Shown here in pieces: positions 7,618 through 16,913 of a stretch of 64,000 nucleotides of DNA. The stretch is from positions 310,001 through 374,000 of the forward strand of contig JACKAK010000002.1 in assembly GCA_020635115.1 (NCBI GenBank), given 5' to 3'. Both the position numbers and the translations under genes were made by a program. This stretch comes from Halobacteriovoraceae bacterium. Lineage in GTDB: Bacteria > Bdellovibrionota > Bacteriovoracia > Bacteriovoracales > Bacteriovoracaceae. Position 1 is the stretch's first letter, and every line of letters begins with the position of its first letter. The notes beneath the pieces are model-generated. The model had not been told where the DNA came from. It was given only the letters and a program-made list of their open reading frames with translations, and made no database searches.

Positions 7618-9131
7618 CTTAGTCCTGGAATATTATCCAAATCAACTTCTCCCATAGTTGTAACTTCTAGTGATGACATTGGATACACACATGCATCTAT
7701 AGTAGAAACAGCTGCAGGCCTGTAATTTCCTGAATTTTTAACCCCTCCAAAAGGTAGTTGTGAACTAGCTCCGACTGTTGATCGATTATAATTTAGCAAT
7801 CCAGTCTCTATTTCCTCTACACATTTATTGTAAAGAGATTTGTCCGCAGTATAAATAGCACTGGCCAAACCATATTCAGTAGAATTCGCAATGTTTATTG
7901 CCTCTTCAATATTTTCATAACTGATAAATGTACAATTTGGACCAAATAACTCATTGGTTAGAAATATACTTTTGTGATTAAAATGATCAGTGTAATGGAT
8001 TGAGGGAGTAACATAATGGCCTCGATACTTTCTTTCGATTGATTTTCCACGCATTATTTCTTCGATACCTTCACGTTTGGCCATCCCTACAAAATTTAAA
8101 TAGGTATTCACTGCAGATTCATCAATAAGGGGTCCCATAAAAGGCATTTTTTCATGATCGATAGGATGATCAATGATAATTCTTTTTGCGAGTTTGTGAA
8201 ACCTTGAAATAAATTCGTCCTTAATATCGTTATGAATTGCAACGAGTGCCGTTGATGTGCACCTTTGTCCACTAGTTAAAAAACTTGCTTTTAATAACTC
8301 TGATAGAGCAAAATCAATATTTGCGTCTTTATGAATAATGGAAGTATTTTTCCCTCCTAATTCGAGGCATACTAATTTAGATAAATCAGAGTATGTATTT
8401 TCTAGTATTTTGAGACCAATTTCTTTTGAACCAGTAAAGAAAATACCTTTTAATGGCCTAGATTTTGTGAGCCTAGAAGCGACTTCACCATCACCTTGGA
8501 TTAAATTGATAACCCCTTTAGGAAATTGAGCTTGGTGAAAACATTCAATTAAAAGTTGAGCACTGTAACAAGTTTTTTCAGAAGGTTTAAAAATAACTGA
8601 ATTTCCAGCAATGAGCGCACTTAAAATCTGTCCATTCGCGAGATGACAGGGAAAGTTAAATGGCCCTATCACAAGAGATGGCCCTATTGGCCTATAAAAA
8701 ACATGTCCATTTGCATCAGGGGTTATATTTTCTATGTGCTCATCTCTAACTCTGGGAAGTGAATCGTTTATTGTTACATCAACTTTTGAAATAATAGCAG
8801 CTGATTCAGTAAGTGCTTCCCATAATGGTTTACCAGTTTCTAAGGCAATTGCTTTTGCAATTTCTTCTTTTCTACCGAGGACTTGTTCTTGATATTTTTT
8901 GAGGTAACTGATTCTGTCTTCGATTGCAGTTTTCTTCCAAACTTTAAAACCATTTACAGCTGATTCAATGACATTATCGATTACATTATATTCTATAGGA
9001 CATCGCCAGAGTGTTTCGTCAAGATTTGCAGGAGATTGTTTTACTATATATTTTTCTACTGCGTGTAAACCTTCTGTTGCAGGAAATACAAATTCTCCAT
9101 TAAAATAATTTCCCTTAAGTTCAAAATTCAT
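7614..9131 (-). CDS. astD: N-succinylglutamate 5-semialdehyde dehydrogenase (AstD-like)
   Basis: A 505-residue aldehyde dehydrogenase. Visible landmarks are FNFPCHLANG and KPSEKT (cofactor/structural motifs), FTGSKEIG (Rossmann glycines), LELGGKN (general-base Glu) and GQRCTST (catalytic Cys). The C-terminal region with LPFGGVKNSGN is also typical. Position next to an AstA-type succinyltransferase and a class III aminotransferase indicates the succinylglutamate semialdehyde to succinylglutamate step of the arginine succinyltransferase pathway. It is the last gene of a minus-strand three-gene operon, 9 bp after astA. It is slightly longer than the usual 485-490 residues. Confidence 0.85.
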   Translation of the reverse strand: MNFELKGNYFNGEFVFPATEGLHAVEKYIVKQSPANLDETLWRCPIEYNVIDNVIESAVNGFKVWKKTAIEDRISYLKKYQEQVLGRKEEIAKAIALETGKPLWEALTESAAIISKVDVTINDSLPRVRDEHIENITPDANGHVFYRPIGPSLVIGPFNFPCHLANGQILSALIAGNSVIFKPSEKTCYSAQLLIECFHQAQFPKGVINLIQGDGEVASRLTKSRPLKGIFFTGSKEIGLKILENTYSDLSKLVCLELGGKNTSIIHKDANIDFALSELLKASFLTSGQRCTSTALVAIHNDIKDEFISRFHKLAKRIIIDHPIDHEKMPFMGPLIDESAVNTYLNFVGMAKREGIEEIMRGKSIERKYRGHYVTPSIHYTDHFNHKSIFLTNELFGPNCTFISYENIEEAINIANSTEYGLASAIYTADKSLYNKCVEEIETGLLNYNRSTVGASSQLPFGGVKNSGNYRPAAVSTIDACVYPMSSLEVTTMGEVDLDNIPGLS

Positions 9132-9140
9132 ATCTATCTC

Positions 9141-10175
9141 CTATAAATAGATTGCGCTAATTTTTATTGTATCATTAATATCAAGATCTACTAAAAATTT
9201 TTGTTCAGGCACAATTTTGAGTAAATCCCTATCATTTACAATATTAACATTCATTTTATATGCCTGAAATAAATTTTGACCATTATCTATTTTTGCCAAA
9301 ATAGTTCTACTTTGCTCAGGATCAAAATTTGACTTGGTATCAATAATTCCATGAATCATATTTTTTATAGGAAGTATGTCCTTTGTTAAGCAACGATAAT
9401 GTGGCCCTCCATCAAAAGGATCAACTTCTTCAGCATATTTAAAACCTATACTTTCAAGCATTTTCTTTACCGGAAGTGTGTCTTTTCCGACTTCTCCAAT
9501 TGAGTTTCTGGCCTCAATTGGTAGTAGCGTTTCGTAGATAGTTTCAGATGGATATAAAGAAAGAATGAATTCTTTATTTGTTCTACTGAGAATGTCAGCA
9601 TCTTGATAATCCATATTTAAAAATCTCCTTCCAATTGCTTCCCAAAGGGGAGAATTTCCTTTTTGATCAAGTGGAGGCATCAATTCAGAGTGAACAACTT
9701 CTTTAAAATAATCTAGATGTAATCCAATATATAAAAATCTGACAAAAGAAAGCAATTTTCCAAGCTTTTCTTTATGTGATCTGTAATCCTCTCTTAAAAT
9801 TAATCCACCAATCTCAGTCGGGCCATCAGTTTCATAATCTAGTTTTAATGTGCCATGAATGAAGCCAGTGTTGAGAGTTTTTGAATATTTATGCTCTCTA
9901 CCAACTGAGAGATAAAAATGTGGCTCAACTTCTGTTCCATGTTGTGCATGGATCATAGAGGCACCAATTACTTTATCTAACTCTCGATCTTCAAGGACAA
10001 AAAGGTAGAGTCCATCAAATATGTTTTTATTTAAACCTTTAAAGGATTTGATGGATTTACTTATCTTATGTTGAATGATTTCTCTATTGGGAGGTAAGTT
10101 TATAAATGTAACAGAGCAACTTAGATCATAAAGATCTTCGAGGTCTTTTTCTTCTACTGCACGAATTAAAAACAT
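9141..10175 (-). CDS. astA: arginine N-succinyltransferase (AstA-like)
   Basis: A 344-residue cytoplasmic acyltransferase of the AstA/AstG family, which transfers succinyl from succinyl-CoA to arginine (first step of the AST pathway). Conserved-looking segments are IGASMIHAQHG, EIGGLILREDYRSHKEKLG (acyl-CoA-binding GNAT-like region) and VDPFDGGPHYRC near residue 255. The length matches the family (about 340). It sits between the aminotransferase and AstD genes with very short spacers (2 and 9 bp), so expression is linked. Substrate choice between arginine and ornithine cannot be read from sequence. Confidence 0.87.
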   Translation of the reverse strand: MFLIRAVEEKDLEDLYDLSCSVTFINLPPNREIIQHKISKSIKSFKGLNKNIFDGLYLFVLEDRELDKVIGASMIHAQHGTEVEPHFYLSVGREHKYSKTLNTGFIHGTLKLDYETDGPTEIGGLILREDYRSHKEKLGKLLSFVRFLYIGLHLDYFKEVVHSELMPPLDQKGNSPLWEAIGRRFLNMDYQDADILSRTNKEFILSLYPSETIYETLLPIEARNSIGEVGKDTLPVKKMLESIGFKYAEEVDPFDGGPHYRCLTKDILPIKNMIHGIIDTKSNFDPEQSRTILAKIDNGQNLFQAYKMNVNIVNDRDLLKIVPEQKFLVDLDINDTIKISAIYL

Positions 10176-10177
10176 AT

Positions 10178-11530
10178 TTATTCCTTAAATTCTGTAATTG
10201 TTTTTCTTATAAGATCAAATATTTCAGAAATGTGTTCATCATTTAATGAAAGAGGTAATAACATCCTTATACGACATGGATTACTTCCGGCCATAAAAGA
10301 AATAATTCCGTTTTCGAAGAGTTGCTGGATAAACTTGGTTGTTTTATCTTTTGATTCGTCCTCAATACCAAAGGCGATCATTGTTCCGATACAACCTATA
10401 TAGCTTATCACTCCTTCTGATTTTTTGAGTTCATTTAATTTTTTTATAAAAATATTTTCGAGTTGTTTTACTCTACCTTCTGGGCCATAAAAATTACCTT
10501 TTTGTAAATAATCAAGAGTTTTGCTCCCACAAATCAGAGCAGATATCGAACCATTAAATGTACCTGCTATTAGACCAGGTTTGGGATTTAAATCTTCTGT
10601 GTAAAGAGTTCCACATGCTTGAAGTGCTTTCCCAACTGTGACGACATCTACAAATTCATCTAGACCAAATTTTTGAAATGCAAAAAGTTCATCTGTTCTG
10701 CCAAAAGTTTGCACTTCATCAACCCAAATATATAGCCCTTTAGATTTTGCCCATTTGAAAATTTCTTTATAGTAAATTTCGTCACCAAAAATGATGCCCC
10801 CTTCTCCTTGGACAAGCTCAAGTGTGATAGCACAGTGTTGATTTGGATATTTCGCTGTCACTTCTTCTAGGGCCTGCATTGTTTTTTCTAAAGATGTATC
10901 TGGATTGTATTGATCGAAATGTGGAACATGGTCTACTTCAATCATTTGAGGCATGTTTTCTCTGTAAGCAGAGTTTTCGGTGACTTCTTGCATTGCTATA
11001 CTTCTTCCTGCAAAGGATTTCTTAAAAGCAATGAGTCTGTATTTTGGAGCAGTTTTTTGCCATATTATTTTTAATGCTGTGTCGTTTGCAAAACTTCCTG
11101 ATCCTGCAAACCAAAAATGCTTTAATCTACTTTTTGAAACTGCCCCCAATATTTTCTTTGTTAAATCAATTGCAGGTGTATATGTCTGAAGATTTCCACA
11201 CATAATCGTGTCGTATAATGCGGCCTCAAGATGAGATTTAATATAGAGGGGATGTCCATGTCCAAGAAGATTAACTCCTATGCCTCCGATAAGATCAAAT
11301 TTTACTGAACCATCCATCAATTCACAAAATGGCCCATATCCTTTTCCTTCAGAAATATAATTGAAGAAAATATTTCGACCTTTCATACTTATATATTTCT
11401 CTAGAAGCTCCTTTTGAAACTTGCTCTTATCTTTGTCTGAAGATTTTATTTCTGTATAAATATCTTGAGATTCCAATATTGCACTGAAAAGCTGATTTTG
11501 TAGGTTTTGAATTAAGTCACTATGTGTCAT
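10178..11530 (-). CDS. class III (PLP) aminotransferase, AstC role likely
   Basis: A 450-residue fold-type I aminotransferase. PLP-related motifs are seen: GSGSFANDTALK (phosphate-binding), LELVQGEGG, IWVDEVQTFGRT (Asp that binds the pyridine nitrogen) and VTVGKALQACG (Schiff-base Lys). It is first in the operon with astA and astD, so it most likely performs the succinylornithine transaminase step. It is longer than typical AstC (about 405). The KALQACG region and N-terminal extension look more like the lysine 6-aminotransferase/GABA branch, so it may be a non-orthologous replacement. The other two AST enzymes (AstB, AstE) are not in this window. Confidence 0.75.
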   Translation of the reverse strand: MTHSDLIQNLQNQLFSAILESQDIYTEIKSSDKDKSKFQKELLEKYISMKGRNIFFNYISEGKGYGPFCELMDGSVKFDLIGGIGVNLLGHGHPLYIKSHLEAALYDTIMCGNLQTYTPAIDLTKKILGAVSKSRLKHFWFAGSGSFANDTALKIIWQKTAPKYRLIAFKKSFAGRSIAMQEVTENSAYRENMPQMIEVDHVPHFDQYNPDTSLEKTMQALEEVTAKYPNQHCAITLELVQGEGGIIFGDEIYYKEIFKWAKSKGLYIWVDEVQTFGRTDELFAFQKFGLDEFVDVVTVGKALQACGTLYTEDLNPKPGLIAGTFNGSISALICGSKTLDYLQKGNFYGPEGRVKQLENIFIKKLNELKKSEGVISYIGCIGTMIAFGIEDESKDKTTKFIQQLFENGIISFMAGSNPCRIRMLLPLSLNDEHISEIFDLIRKTITEFKE

Positions 11531-11595
11531 GCTATTGTTCCTTTTTTTTGAGATAACAACTTGATTTCTCCTAAGGCCATGAAGATAATGGGAAA

Positions 11596-12279
11596 ATGAT
11601 CAATCAAGATAATACAATTAATAGCACATTAAAGTCATTAGAGGATCTCTACCTTGAAAAAAAGTATGACGCACTAATAGACAACCTCATCGAACATAAG
11701 AATGTTTTTTATACCGGGCATTTTCATTACAATTTGGGAACTGTTTACCTTAAAAAAGGAAACTATCCAGCAGCTCGATATCAGTTTGAGATGGCCCTCA
11801 AAAGTAATTTTAAAAGGCAGGAAGTTTTTCATAATTTAAAGTTCGTTGAAGAATCTTTGAAAAAGTCTAAGGGTGCAGATGATTTAATAATTCATAAGGA
11901 AATACAAGAAGTCGTTTTTGATTATGTTGAATCAGTACCGTTTTCATACTATTTAAGTCTAAGCTTATTTTTTGTAGTTGTATTTTTGATTTTAAGAAAA
12001 ATTCGTATTAATGCAGGACTAACTTTAAAAATATTCTTCACATTTTTAGTTATTTTCCCTTTAGGTTTATCATACTTTTCCACCAACGATTTAGGTCATG
12101 CAATCTCTTTAAAAGAAGTTTCAGTAAAGGAAGGCCCTTCAGATATTTATGAAGAAATTTACCGGATGTCGCCAGGAACAAAAATAATGTTTAATAAGGT
12201 AAAAGATCAGTGGCTATATATTTCTAGACCTAGTGCACTTGCGGGCTGGGTAAAAAAAGAAGATCTTGCAACGTTTTGA
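11596..12279 (+). CDS. TPR and SH3-like domain membrane protein
   Basis: A 227-residue protein. Residues 12-90 hold about two TPR-like helical repeats (the FHYNLGTVYLKKGNYPAARYQFEMA pattern, seen across about 47-71), then two transmembrane helices at about 117-132 and 140-160. A C-terminal bacterial SH3-like module (about 170-225) ends in DQWLYISRPSALAGWVKKED. The architecture resembles BatE-type proteins of the Bat/aerotolerance type, but no Bat partner is nearby. The SH3 domain would be periplasmic. First gene of a three-gene plus-strand unit; the next start is 6 bp away. Confidence 0.7.
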   Translation: MINQDNTINSTLKSLEDLYLEKKYDALIDNLIEHKNVFYTGHFHYNLGTVYLKKGNYPAARYQFEMALKSNFKRQEVFHNLKFVEESLKKSKGADDLIIHKEIQEVVFDYVESVPFSYYLSLSLFFVVVFLILRKIRINAGLTLKIFFTFLVIFPLGLSYFSTNDLGHAISLKEVSVKEGPSDIYEEIYRMSPGTKIMFNKVKDQWLYISRPSALAGWVKKEDLATF

Positions 12280-12285
12280 GGTATT

Positions 12286-12918
12286 ATGAGCTATGAGAAA
12301 GATATTTTACAATCTATCCAAGATGGGGAGTCCCTTCCGCAAAAAGTTGATCTAAACATTCTGAAATATTTTTGGCAAGCATCTCCTGTATTTGGAGCAA
12401 AGAAACAAAATATTCCCAAATTTTTAAGAGCGATTGATGTCTTTAAGAACTTTACAGACAATGAGCTCAGAATTTTATGTCGACATTTTCATTTAAGAAA
12501 GTTTGATTCCAAGGAAATTATCTTTAAACAACTCGATCTTGGGGTAGGATTTTATCTTATTTACTCAGGGACAGTTGATATAATTGTGGAAGACAGTAAC
12601 AGAATTGATGAAGAAGATGAGAAGACGCCTAGACTTGTAGTAAGCTTGGATTCTGGAGATTATTTTGGTGAACTTGCACTCTTACAAGAAAATAGTTTGA
12701 GAAATGCTTCTGCTATTTCAAGAGACAACACCCTATTATTGGGTATTTTCAAGCCAGATGTAGAAGAGTTAATTAACATACATCCAATCATTGCGACCAA
12801 ATTACTCCAATCTATTTCAATAATCATAGCAAATAGATTGTATTCATTGACCAAAGAGGCCAGATCGATGAAGCAAAAATTATTTGAACTTGAAAAAGAA
12901 TTGGAAGACAAACAATGA
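12286..12918 (+). CDS. cyclic nucleotide-binding domain protein
   Basis: A 210-residue protein with one cNMP-binding beta-barrel (about residues 50-190). The phosphate-binding-cassette signature YFGELALLQENSLRNASA is close to F-G-E-x-A-L-x(4-5)-R-x-A-S/T-A, with the key Glu and Arg present, so ligand binding is plausible. No helix-turn-helix follows; the C-terminus is a short charged coiled coil, so it is a stand-alone sensor and not a Crp-type regulator. It overlaps the following transporter gene by 4 bp, suggesting coupled translation. Confidence 0.85.
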   Translation: MSYEKDILQSIQDGESLPQKVDLNILKYFWQASPVFGAKKQNIPKFLRAIDVFKNFTDNELRILCRHFHLRKFDSKEIIFKQLDLGVGFYLIYSGTVDIIVEDSNRIDEEDEKTPRLVVSLDSGDYFGELALLQENSLRNASAISRDNTLLLGIFKPDVEELINIHPIIATKLLQSISIIIANRLYSLTKEARSMKQKLFELEKELEDKQ

Positions 12919-13970
12919 CTTCAAAAAGTAAGTCTTTAAGTACGCTTAAATCATCTAGATACATTTTTTTCTTTTCAATATTTGTTCTCGTATTTGTTGT
13001 TTTATATTCAATGCCCAGGTTGTCAGTGCCTCTTGGTGTGGCCTATGTCTTTTATCTTGTTTTAAGTCCAATCGTTCCATTTTTTGAAAAATTCGGAGTA
13101 AATAGAGGGGCCATTTTAGGAATAGTATTAACTCTTTTTCTGTTTTTTTCATTTTACCCTATTATCAAGGTTTCAACATCAGTATTTAATGAAGCACAAA
13201 AGTTTCAGTACTATCTTCCTAAAGTTGAAAAATTTCTTACAAGTAACTTTGAATATATCTCCACCATGATAGAAGATAAGACCGGCTTTAAGTTAGATAC
13301 AACATACATTGATAACTTCTTATCAACTTCAAAAAATACAATTGGCAGTTTTATCTATAAAATACCTAATTACCTGGCCTCTGTCGTAGAGTGGGTCTTT
13401 CTCGTTCCATTATTTCTTTTTTTCTTCCTAAGAGATGGAAGAAAACTAAGAAATCTCTTACTCAACATGACTCCTAATACTATGTTTGAAAGGTTTTATT
13501 TCTTTATCTATCAATTTAATAAAAAACTAGGTGGCTATATTTTTGCAAAATTTGTTGAGGCCAGTTTGATTGGGTTTATTATCACTCTTGGGCTTCTGAT
13601 TATGAAAGTGCGCTTTGCATTTCTTTTGGGAATCGTTGCTGGACTAACAAATGTTATACCCTATGTAGGCCCATTTTTTGGAGCAATTCCGGCCCTCATA
13701 TTTGCTGCCACTGAATACTCAATGAATGATCCAAAATTTAGTGGAGTTATATTTTTGTACGTTATTGCAAATGCAATTGATATTGCTCTTATATTTCCTA
13801 TTCTGGTTTCAAGAATTGTAGATCTTCATCCAATTGTAGTTGTCATTAGTGTTGTTCTAGGCTCTCAATTGTTTGGTGTTGTCGGTATGATTATTTCTAT
13901 TCCCATGGCCGTTGCCATTAAGCTTATCTTCTCCGAAATCTATCATGAAATTTATGCTTCAAGGCATTAA
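12915..13970 (+). CDS. AI-2E family (PerM/YdiK-type) transporter
   Basis: A 351-residue integral membrane protein of the AI-2E transporter family: paired N-terminal helices (about 15-70), a polar segment (about 85-150), then five or so helices. These include the family-typical LGIVAGLTNVIPYVGPFFGAIPA stretch (about 242-264) and a late DLHPIVVVISVVLGSQLFG segment. Family members export or exchange varied solutes; the name does not fix the substrate. It is co-transcribed with the cNMP-binding protein upstream, which might sense the signal controlling it. Confidence 0.88.
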   Translation: MTSKSKSLSTLKSSRYIFFFSIFVLVFVVLYSMPRLSVPLGVAYVFYLVLSPIVPFFEKFGVNRGAILGIVLTLFLFFSFYPIIKVSTSVFNEAQKFQYYLPKVEKFLTSNFEYISTMIEDKTGFKLDTTYIDNFLSTSKNTIGSFIYKIPNYLASVVEWVFLVPLFLFFFLRDGRKLRNLLLNMTPNTMFERFYFFIYQFNKKLGGYIFAKFVEASLIGFIITLGLLIMKVRFAFLLGIVAGLTNVIPYVGPFFGAIPALIFAATEYSMNDPKFSGVIFLYVIANAIDIALIFPILVSRIVDLHPIVVVISVVLGSQLFGVVGMIISIPMAVAIKLIFSEIYHEIYASRH

Positions 13971-14048
13971 AATACTTTGATTTTCGAATATTATTTTGCT
14001 GGATAATCTCCAAAATGCTAAACTCTAACGAATTTTATGGAGAGCGTT

Positions 14049-14786
14049 ATGTTGAAAAAGTTGTTTTATATTGCTGTAGTTTTGTTTTTATATTCATGTG
14101 CAACAGAAAGACCTACTGGCAACACAGAGGCCGAAGTGATTTACAAAGAGGCACAAGAGCTAATGGAAGGTGGTCGATATCTCTTAGCAATTGAAAAGGT
14201 TAATTTAATTAAAACTCAGTTCCCTTACAGCTTTTATGCGAGTTATGCTGAACTACTTTATGCCGACATCCTTTTCGAACAAGATAATTTTGAAGAAGCT
14301 GCTGGTACCTATATCTTGTTCAAAGATTTTCATCCTAAACACAAAAAGGTAGAGTACGTACATTACAGAATTGCAGAATCTTATTTCAGACAACTTCCTT
14401 CTACTTTCGATCGAGATTTATCTGTTGCAGATCAGGCGATATCATTTTATGAAGATCTTGTTCAAAAATTCCCAAATACAAATTATAAAAAAGAAGCAAT
14501 AGAAAAAATCAATAAATGTAAAAAAATGAAAAGAGACAGAGAGCAATATATTGCAGACTTCTATTTTAAAACAGAAGTTTATGATTCTGCTGTCTATAGA
14601 TATAATGAAATTCTTAAAACCTATAGGGAAAAAGATCTTAGGGTTCATTCAATAGTAAGACTCGTTCAGAGTTTTGCATTTCTAAAAAACAAGGAAGAGT
14701 GTCATAACAACTTTAACCTCTATCAGAGCGAATTAAGTGGAAAACGATTAGATGAGCTTAAAGAAGTTGTAAAAACTTGTAAATAG
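14049..14786 (+). CDS. bamD: outer membrane assembly lipoprotein BamD
   Basis: A 245-residue lipoprotein: signal peptide with lipobox LYSC at about residue 18, then a string of TPR-like helices. The BamD fingerprint is seen, including YKEAQELMEGGRYLLAIEKV, TQFPYSFYASYAELLYAD and AEEAAGTY-like/FKDFHPKHKKVEYVHYRIAESYF segments. BamD is the essential helper of BamA in outer-membrane beta-barrel insertion. I chose the ATG at 14049 because GGAG precedes it at good spacing and the signal peptide then begins MLKK; an upstream ATG at 14037 lacks a site. It is followed 8 bp later by another TPR gene. Confidence 0.85.
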   Translation: MLKKLFYIAVVLFLYSCATERPTGNTEAEVIYKEAQELMEGGRYLLAIEKVNLIKTQFPYSFYASYAELLYADILFEQDNFEEAAGTYILFKDFHPKHKKVEYVHYRIAESYFRQLPSTFDRDLSVADQAISFYEDLVQKFPNTNYKKEAIEKINKCKKMKRDREQYIADFYFKTEVYDSAVYRYNEILKTYREKDLRVHSIVRLVQSFAFLKNKEECHNNFNLYQSELSGKRLDELKEVVKTCK

Positions 14787-14794
14787 GAAGCATA

Positions 14795-15523
14795 ATGGAA
14801 AAACTAACAGAAAAGACCCTCGTAGAAAAAGGGATACAACTTTATAAAGATGGGGAATTTAAAAAATCAAAAAAAGTTTTTAGTGAACTCATTGAGATAA
14901 ATCCAAAAAGTGTTGATGGTTTTTTCTATTTAGCAAATATTTTCCATATTCAAGGTGAAGTTGGTAAGGCAATAAAGGCATTTAGCAAGGTTTTAGAGAT
15001 TGACCCTTCACATACTGATGCTTCAATAAGTTTATCTGTTCTTTACAACGATATAGGGAAATATGAACAAGGAAAAAAAATCTTTGAAATGGCCAATGAA
15101 AGAATAAAGGTTAATAAGGCCAATTCGACAATTGAAGATAATCATATAAACAAAAAATTTTCTTTTAAACATTACGAACTTGCTGATCTCTACATGACTT
15201 ACAATCGATATGATGAAGCTCTATTTGAGTTTAATAAGGCCTTTAATTTAGATCCTGAAAATTTAGATGCGAGAATAAAAATGGCCAAAGTATATGCAAA
15301 AAAAGGTTTTATTGGAAAAGCATTTGACGAGTTAAAAAGGTTAAAAAATGAACAACCCCACTATATACCAGCGAAGATTGCTCTAGGAGTATTATACTAC
15401 GGAAATGGTCGGGTAGTAGAGGCCCAGAATGAATGGGAGAAGGTTCTTTCACAAGATCCTAATAATAAAGAGGCCGGTATGTATCTAAATCTTTCACAAA
15501 CTGCGACAGAAACTACCCTGTAA
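14795..15523 (+). CDS. TPR repeat protein
   Basis: A 242-residue soluble protein made almost entirely of tetratricopeptide repeats. About six can be picked out from recurring patterns such as GFFYLANIFHIQGEVGKAIK, DASISLSVLYNDIGKYEQG and AKIALGVLYYGNGRVVEAQ, each ending in an L-x-x-D/N-P turn (IDPSH, LDPEN, QDPNN). There is no signal peptide, so it is presumably cytoplasmic. It lies 8 bp after bamD and is probably in the same transcript. A general protein-protein scaffold; the partner is unknown. Confidence 0.85.
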   Translation: MEKLTEKTLVEKGIQLYKDGEFKKSKKVFSELIEINPKSVDGFFYLANIFHIQGEVGKAIKAFSKVLEIDPSHTDASISLSVLYNDIGKYEQGKKIFEMANERIKVNKANSTIEDNHINKKFSFKHYELADLYMTYNRYDEALFEFNKAFNLDPENLDARIKMAKVYAKKGFIGKAFDELKRLKNEQPHYIPAKIALGVLYYGNGRVVEAQNEWEKVLSQDPNNKEAGMYLNLSQTATETTL

Positions 15524-15563
15524 AGTTATTTTAGTTTCATTCCTATTTTGTCGATAGGCATGA

Positions 15564-16913
15564 ATGTTGAGAAAAATAAAAATATTTGACTGTGCATTGG
15601 TTCGACTGAATTCTTTTTTACAAAATAGATATTCTGATTCTGAATCAAAACAAATTTGCCTGAATTTTGAGTCTCATCTTGCAGTTGTATTATCAACAGG
15701 CATATTGATGTGGACTTATGCTTTCATAGCTCTTTTTGCATTTAAAAATCCAATTCCTGCGTATGTTGGTTTTGGTGCTTCGGTCATACATCTGCTGAGT
15801 CCATTAACTTTTCTTGTAACAAAAAATACTTTTATTACAAGTTTATTTGTCCTTATTCCAGGTATCGTTCATCAATCTACGTTTGCTTATTATTCGGGTG
15901 GAGCAAAAAGTGATATATTACTTTGGTTCAGTGTTCTTCCCTTAGTTGCTGGAATTTTATCAAATATTGCCACCGTAATATTTTGGTTTATAACTTGTTC
16001 TGTAATATCTTTTTTGTTTTTATATGCGCAAGGCACAGGATATATATTCCCGATGGAAATAAGTACAGAAGGGTACTATCTTTCAAGGAACATTCTTATG
16101 TTTGGGAATATATTTCTGTCAACGATTCTCATCTCAGCTTATTTGAAATTTGATTCATTGATTAAAAAAAACTTAGAATCAAAAAATTTAAAAGTACATA
16201 ATCTCTTGCGTATTCTACTGCATGATATTTCAACTCCGATCTCTATTATTAAAAATTCATCGAAAAACTTAGTAAACAGTAAACGGGATCAAAAAGAACA
16301 AAAAAGTTTTGATAAAATTATGAACTCGATGAATATAATCGAAACTATACTCTCTAGTGTCAGACAAATGTATGCCGTAGATATTGGTAAAACTCAACTT
16401 ACACTCAAAAAATATTGTATTAGTGATATTAAAAAATTTCTCGAATTTATGTTTGATCAGAGATTAAAAGATAAAGATTTAATGTTCAAATTTAGTTTTA
16501 ATAATCTTGAAAATGAAAATATTTTTGTGGATAAGGTTATATTTCAGAACCAAATTCTGGCGAATATTGTTTCAAATTCAATCAAATTCTCTCATCACAA
16601 AAGCTCTATCGATATTGAGGTTTATAAATCTCAGAATGCTCAAAATATGGTTCACATTAAAATTTCCGATCATGGAATTGGAATGAATGCAGAACTCATT
16701 AGCAAAATATTTGATCCAAAGTTATCAACATCACGATTGGGAACATCTGGAGAAAAAGGTACTGGCCTAGGAATGGTGATTGTAAAATCTCTTATTGGAA
16801 AAATGGATGGAGAAATTGAAGTTCAATCTATTGAGGGCACCGGTACAACGTTTATATTATCCCTGCCTGCCTATGTAGGAAGTGAGTCTTTTAGTGAATC
16901 TGAAGTGGCCTAA
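15564..16913 (+). CDS. membrane sensor histidine kinase
   Basis: A 449-residue protein. About six transmembrane helices (residues 40-200) form the sensor, with no large periplasmic domain. The HisKA H-box is LLHDISTPISII (H220). The ATPase domain carries the N-box NIVSNSIKFSHH, G1 ISDHGIGM, an F-box region around FDPKLS and G2 GEKGTGLGMVIVKS. All catalytic boxes are intact. It is an orphan: no response regulator is adjacent (the receiver at the right edge is 47 kb away). It converges on fliW with a 4-bp overlap. Confidence 0.9.
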   Translation: MLRKIKIFDCALVRLNSFLQNRYSDSESKQICLNFESHLAVVLSTGILMWTYAFIALFAFKNPIPAYVGFGASVIHLLSPLTFLVTKNTFITSLFVLIPGIVHQSTFAYYSGGAKSDILLWFSVLPLVAGILSNIATVIFWFITCSVISFLFLYAQGTGYIFPMEISTEGYYLSRNILMFGNIFLSTILISAYLKFDSLIKKNLESKNLKVHNLLRILLHDISTPISIIKNSSKNLVNSKRDQKEQKSFDKIMNSMNIIETILSSVRQMYAVDIGKTQLTLKKYCISDIKKFLEFMFDQRLKDKDLMFKFSFNNLENENIFVDKVIFQNQILANIVSNSIKFSHHKSSIDIEVYKSQNAQNMVHIKISDHGIGMNAELISKIFDPKLSTSRLGTSGEKGTGLGMVIVKSLIGKMDGEIEVQSIEGTGTTFILSLPAYVGSESFSESEVA

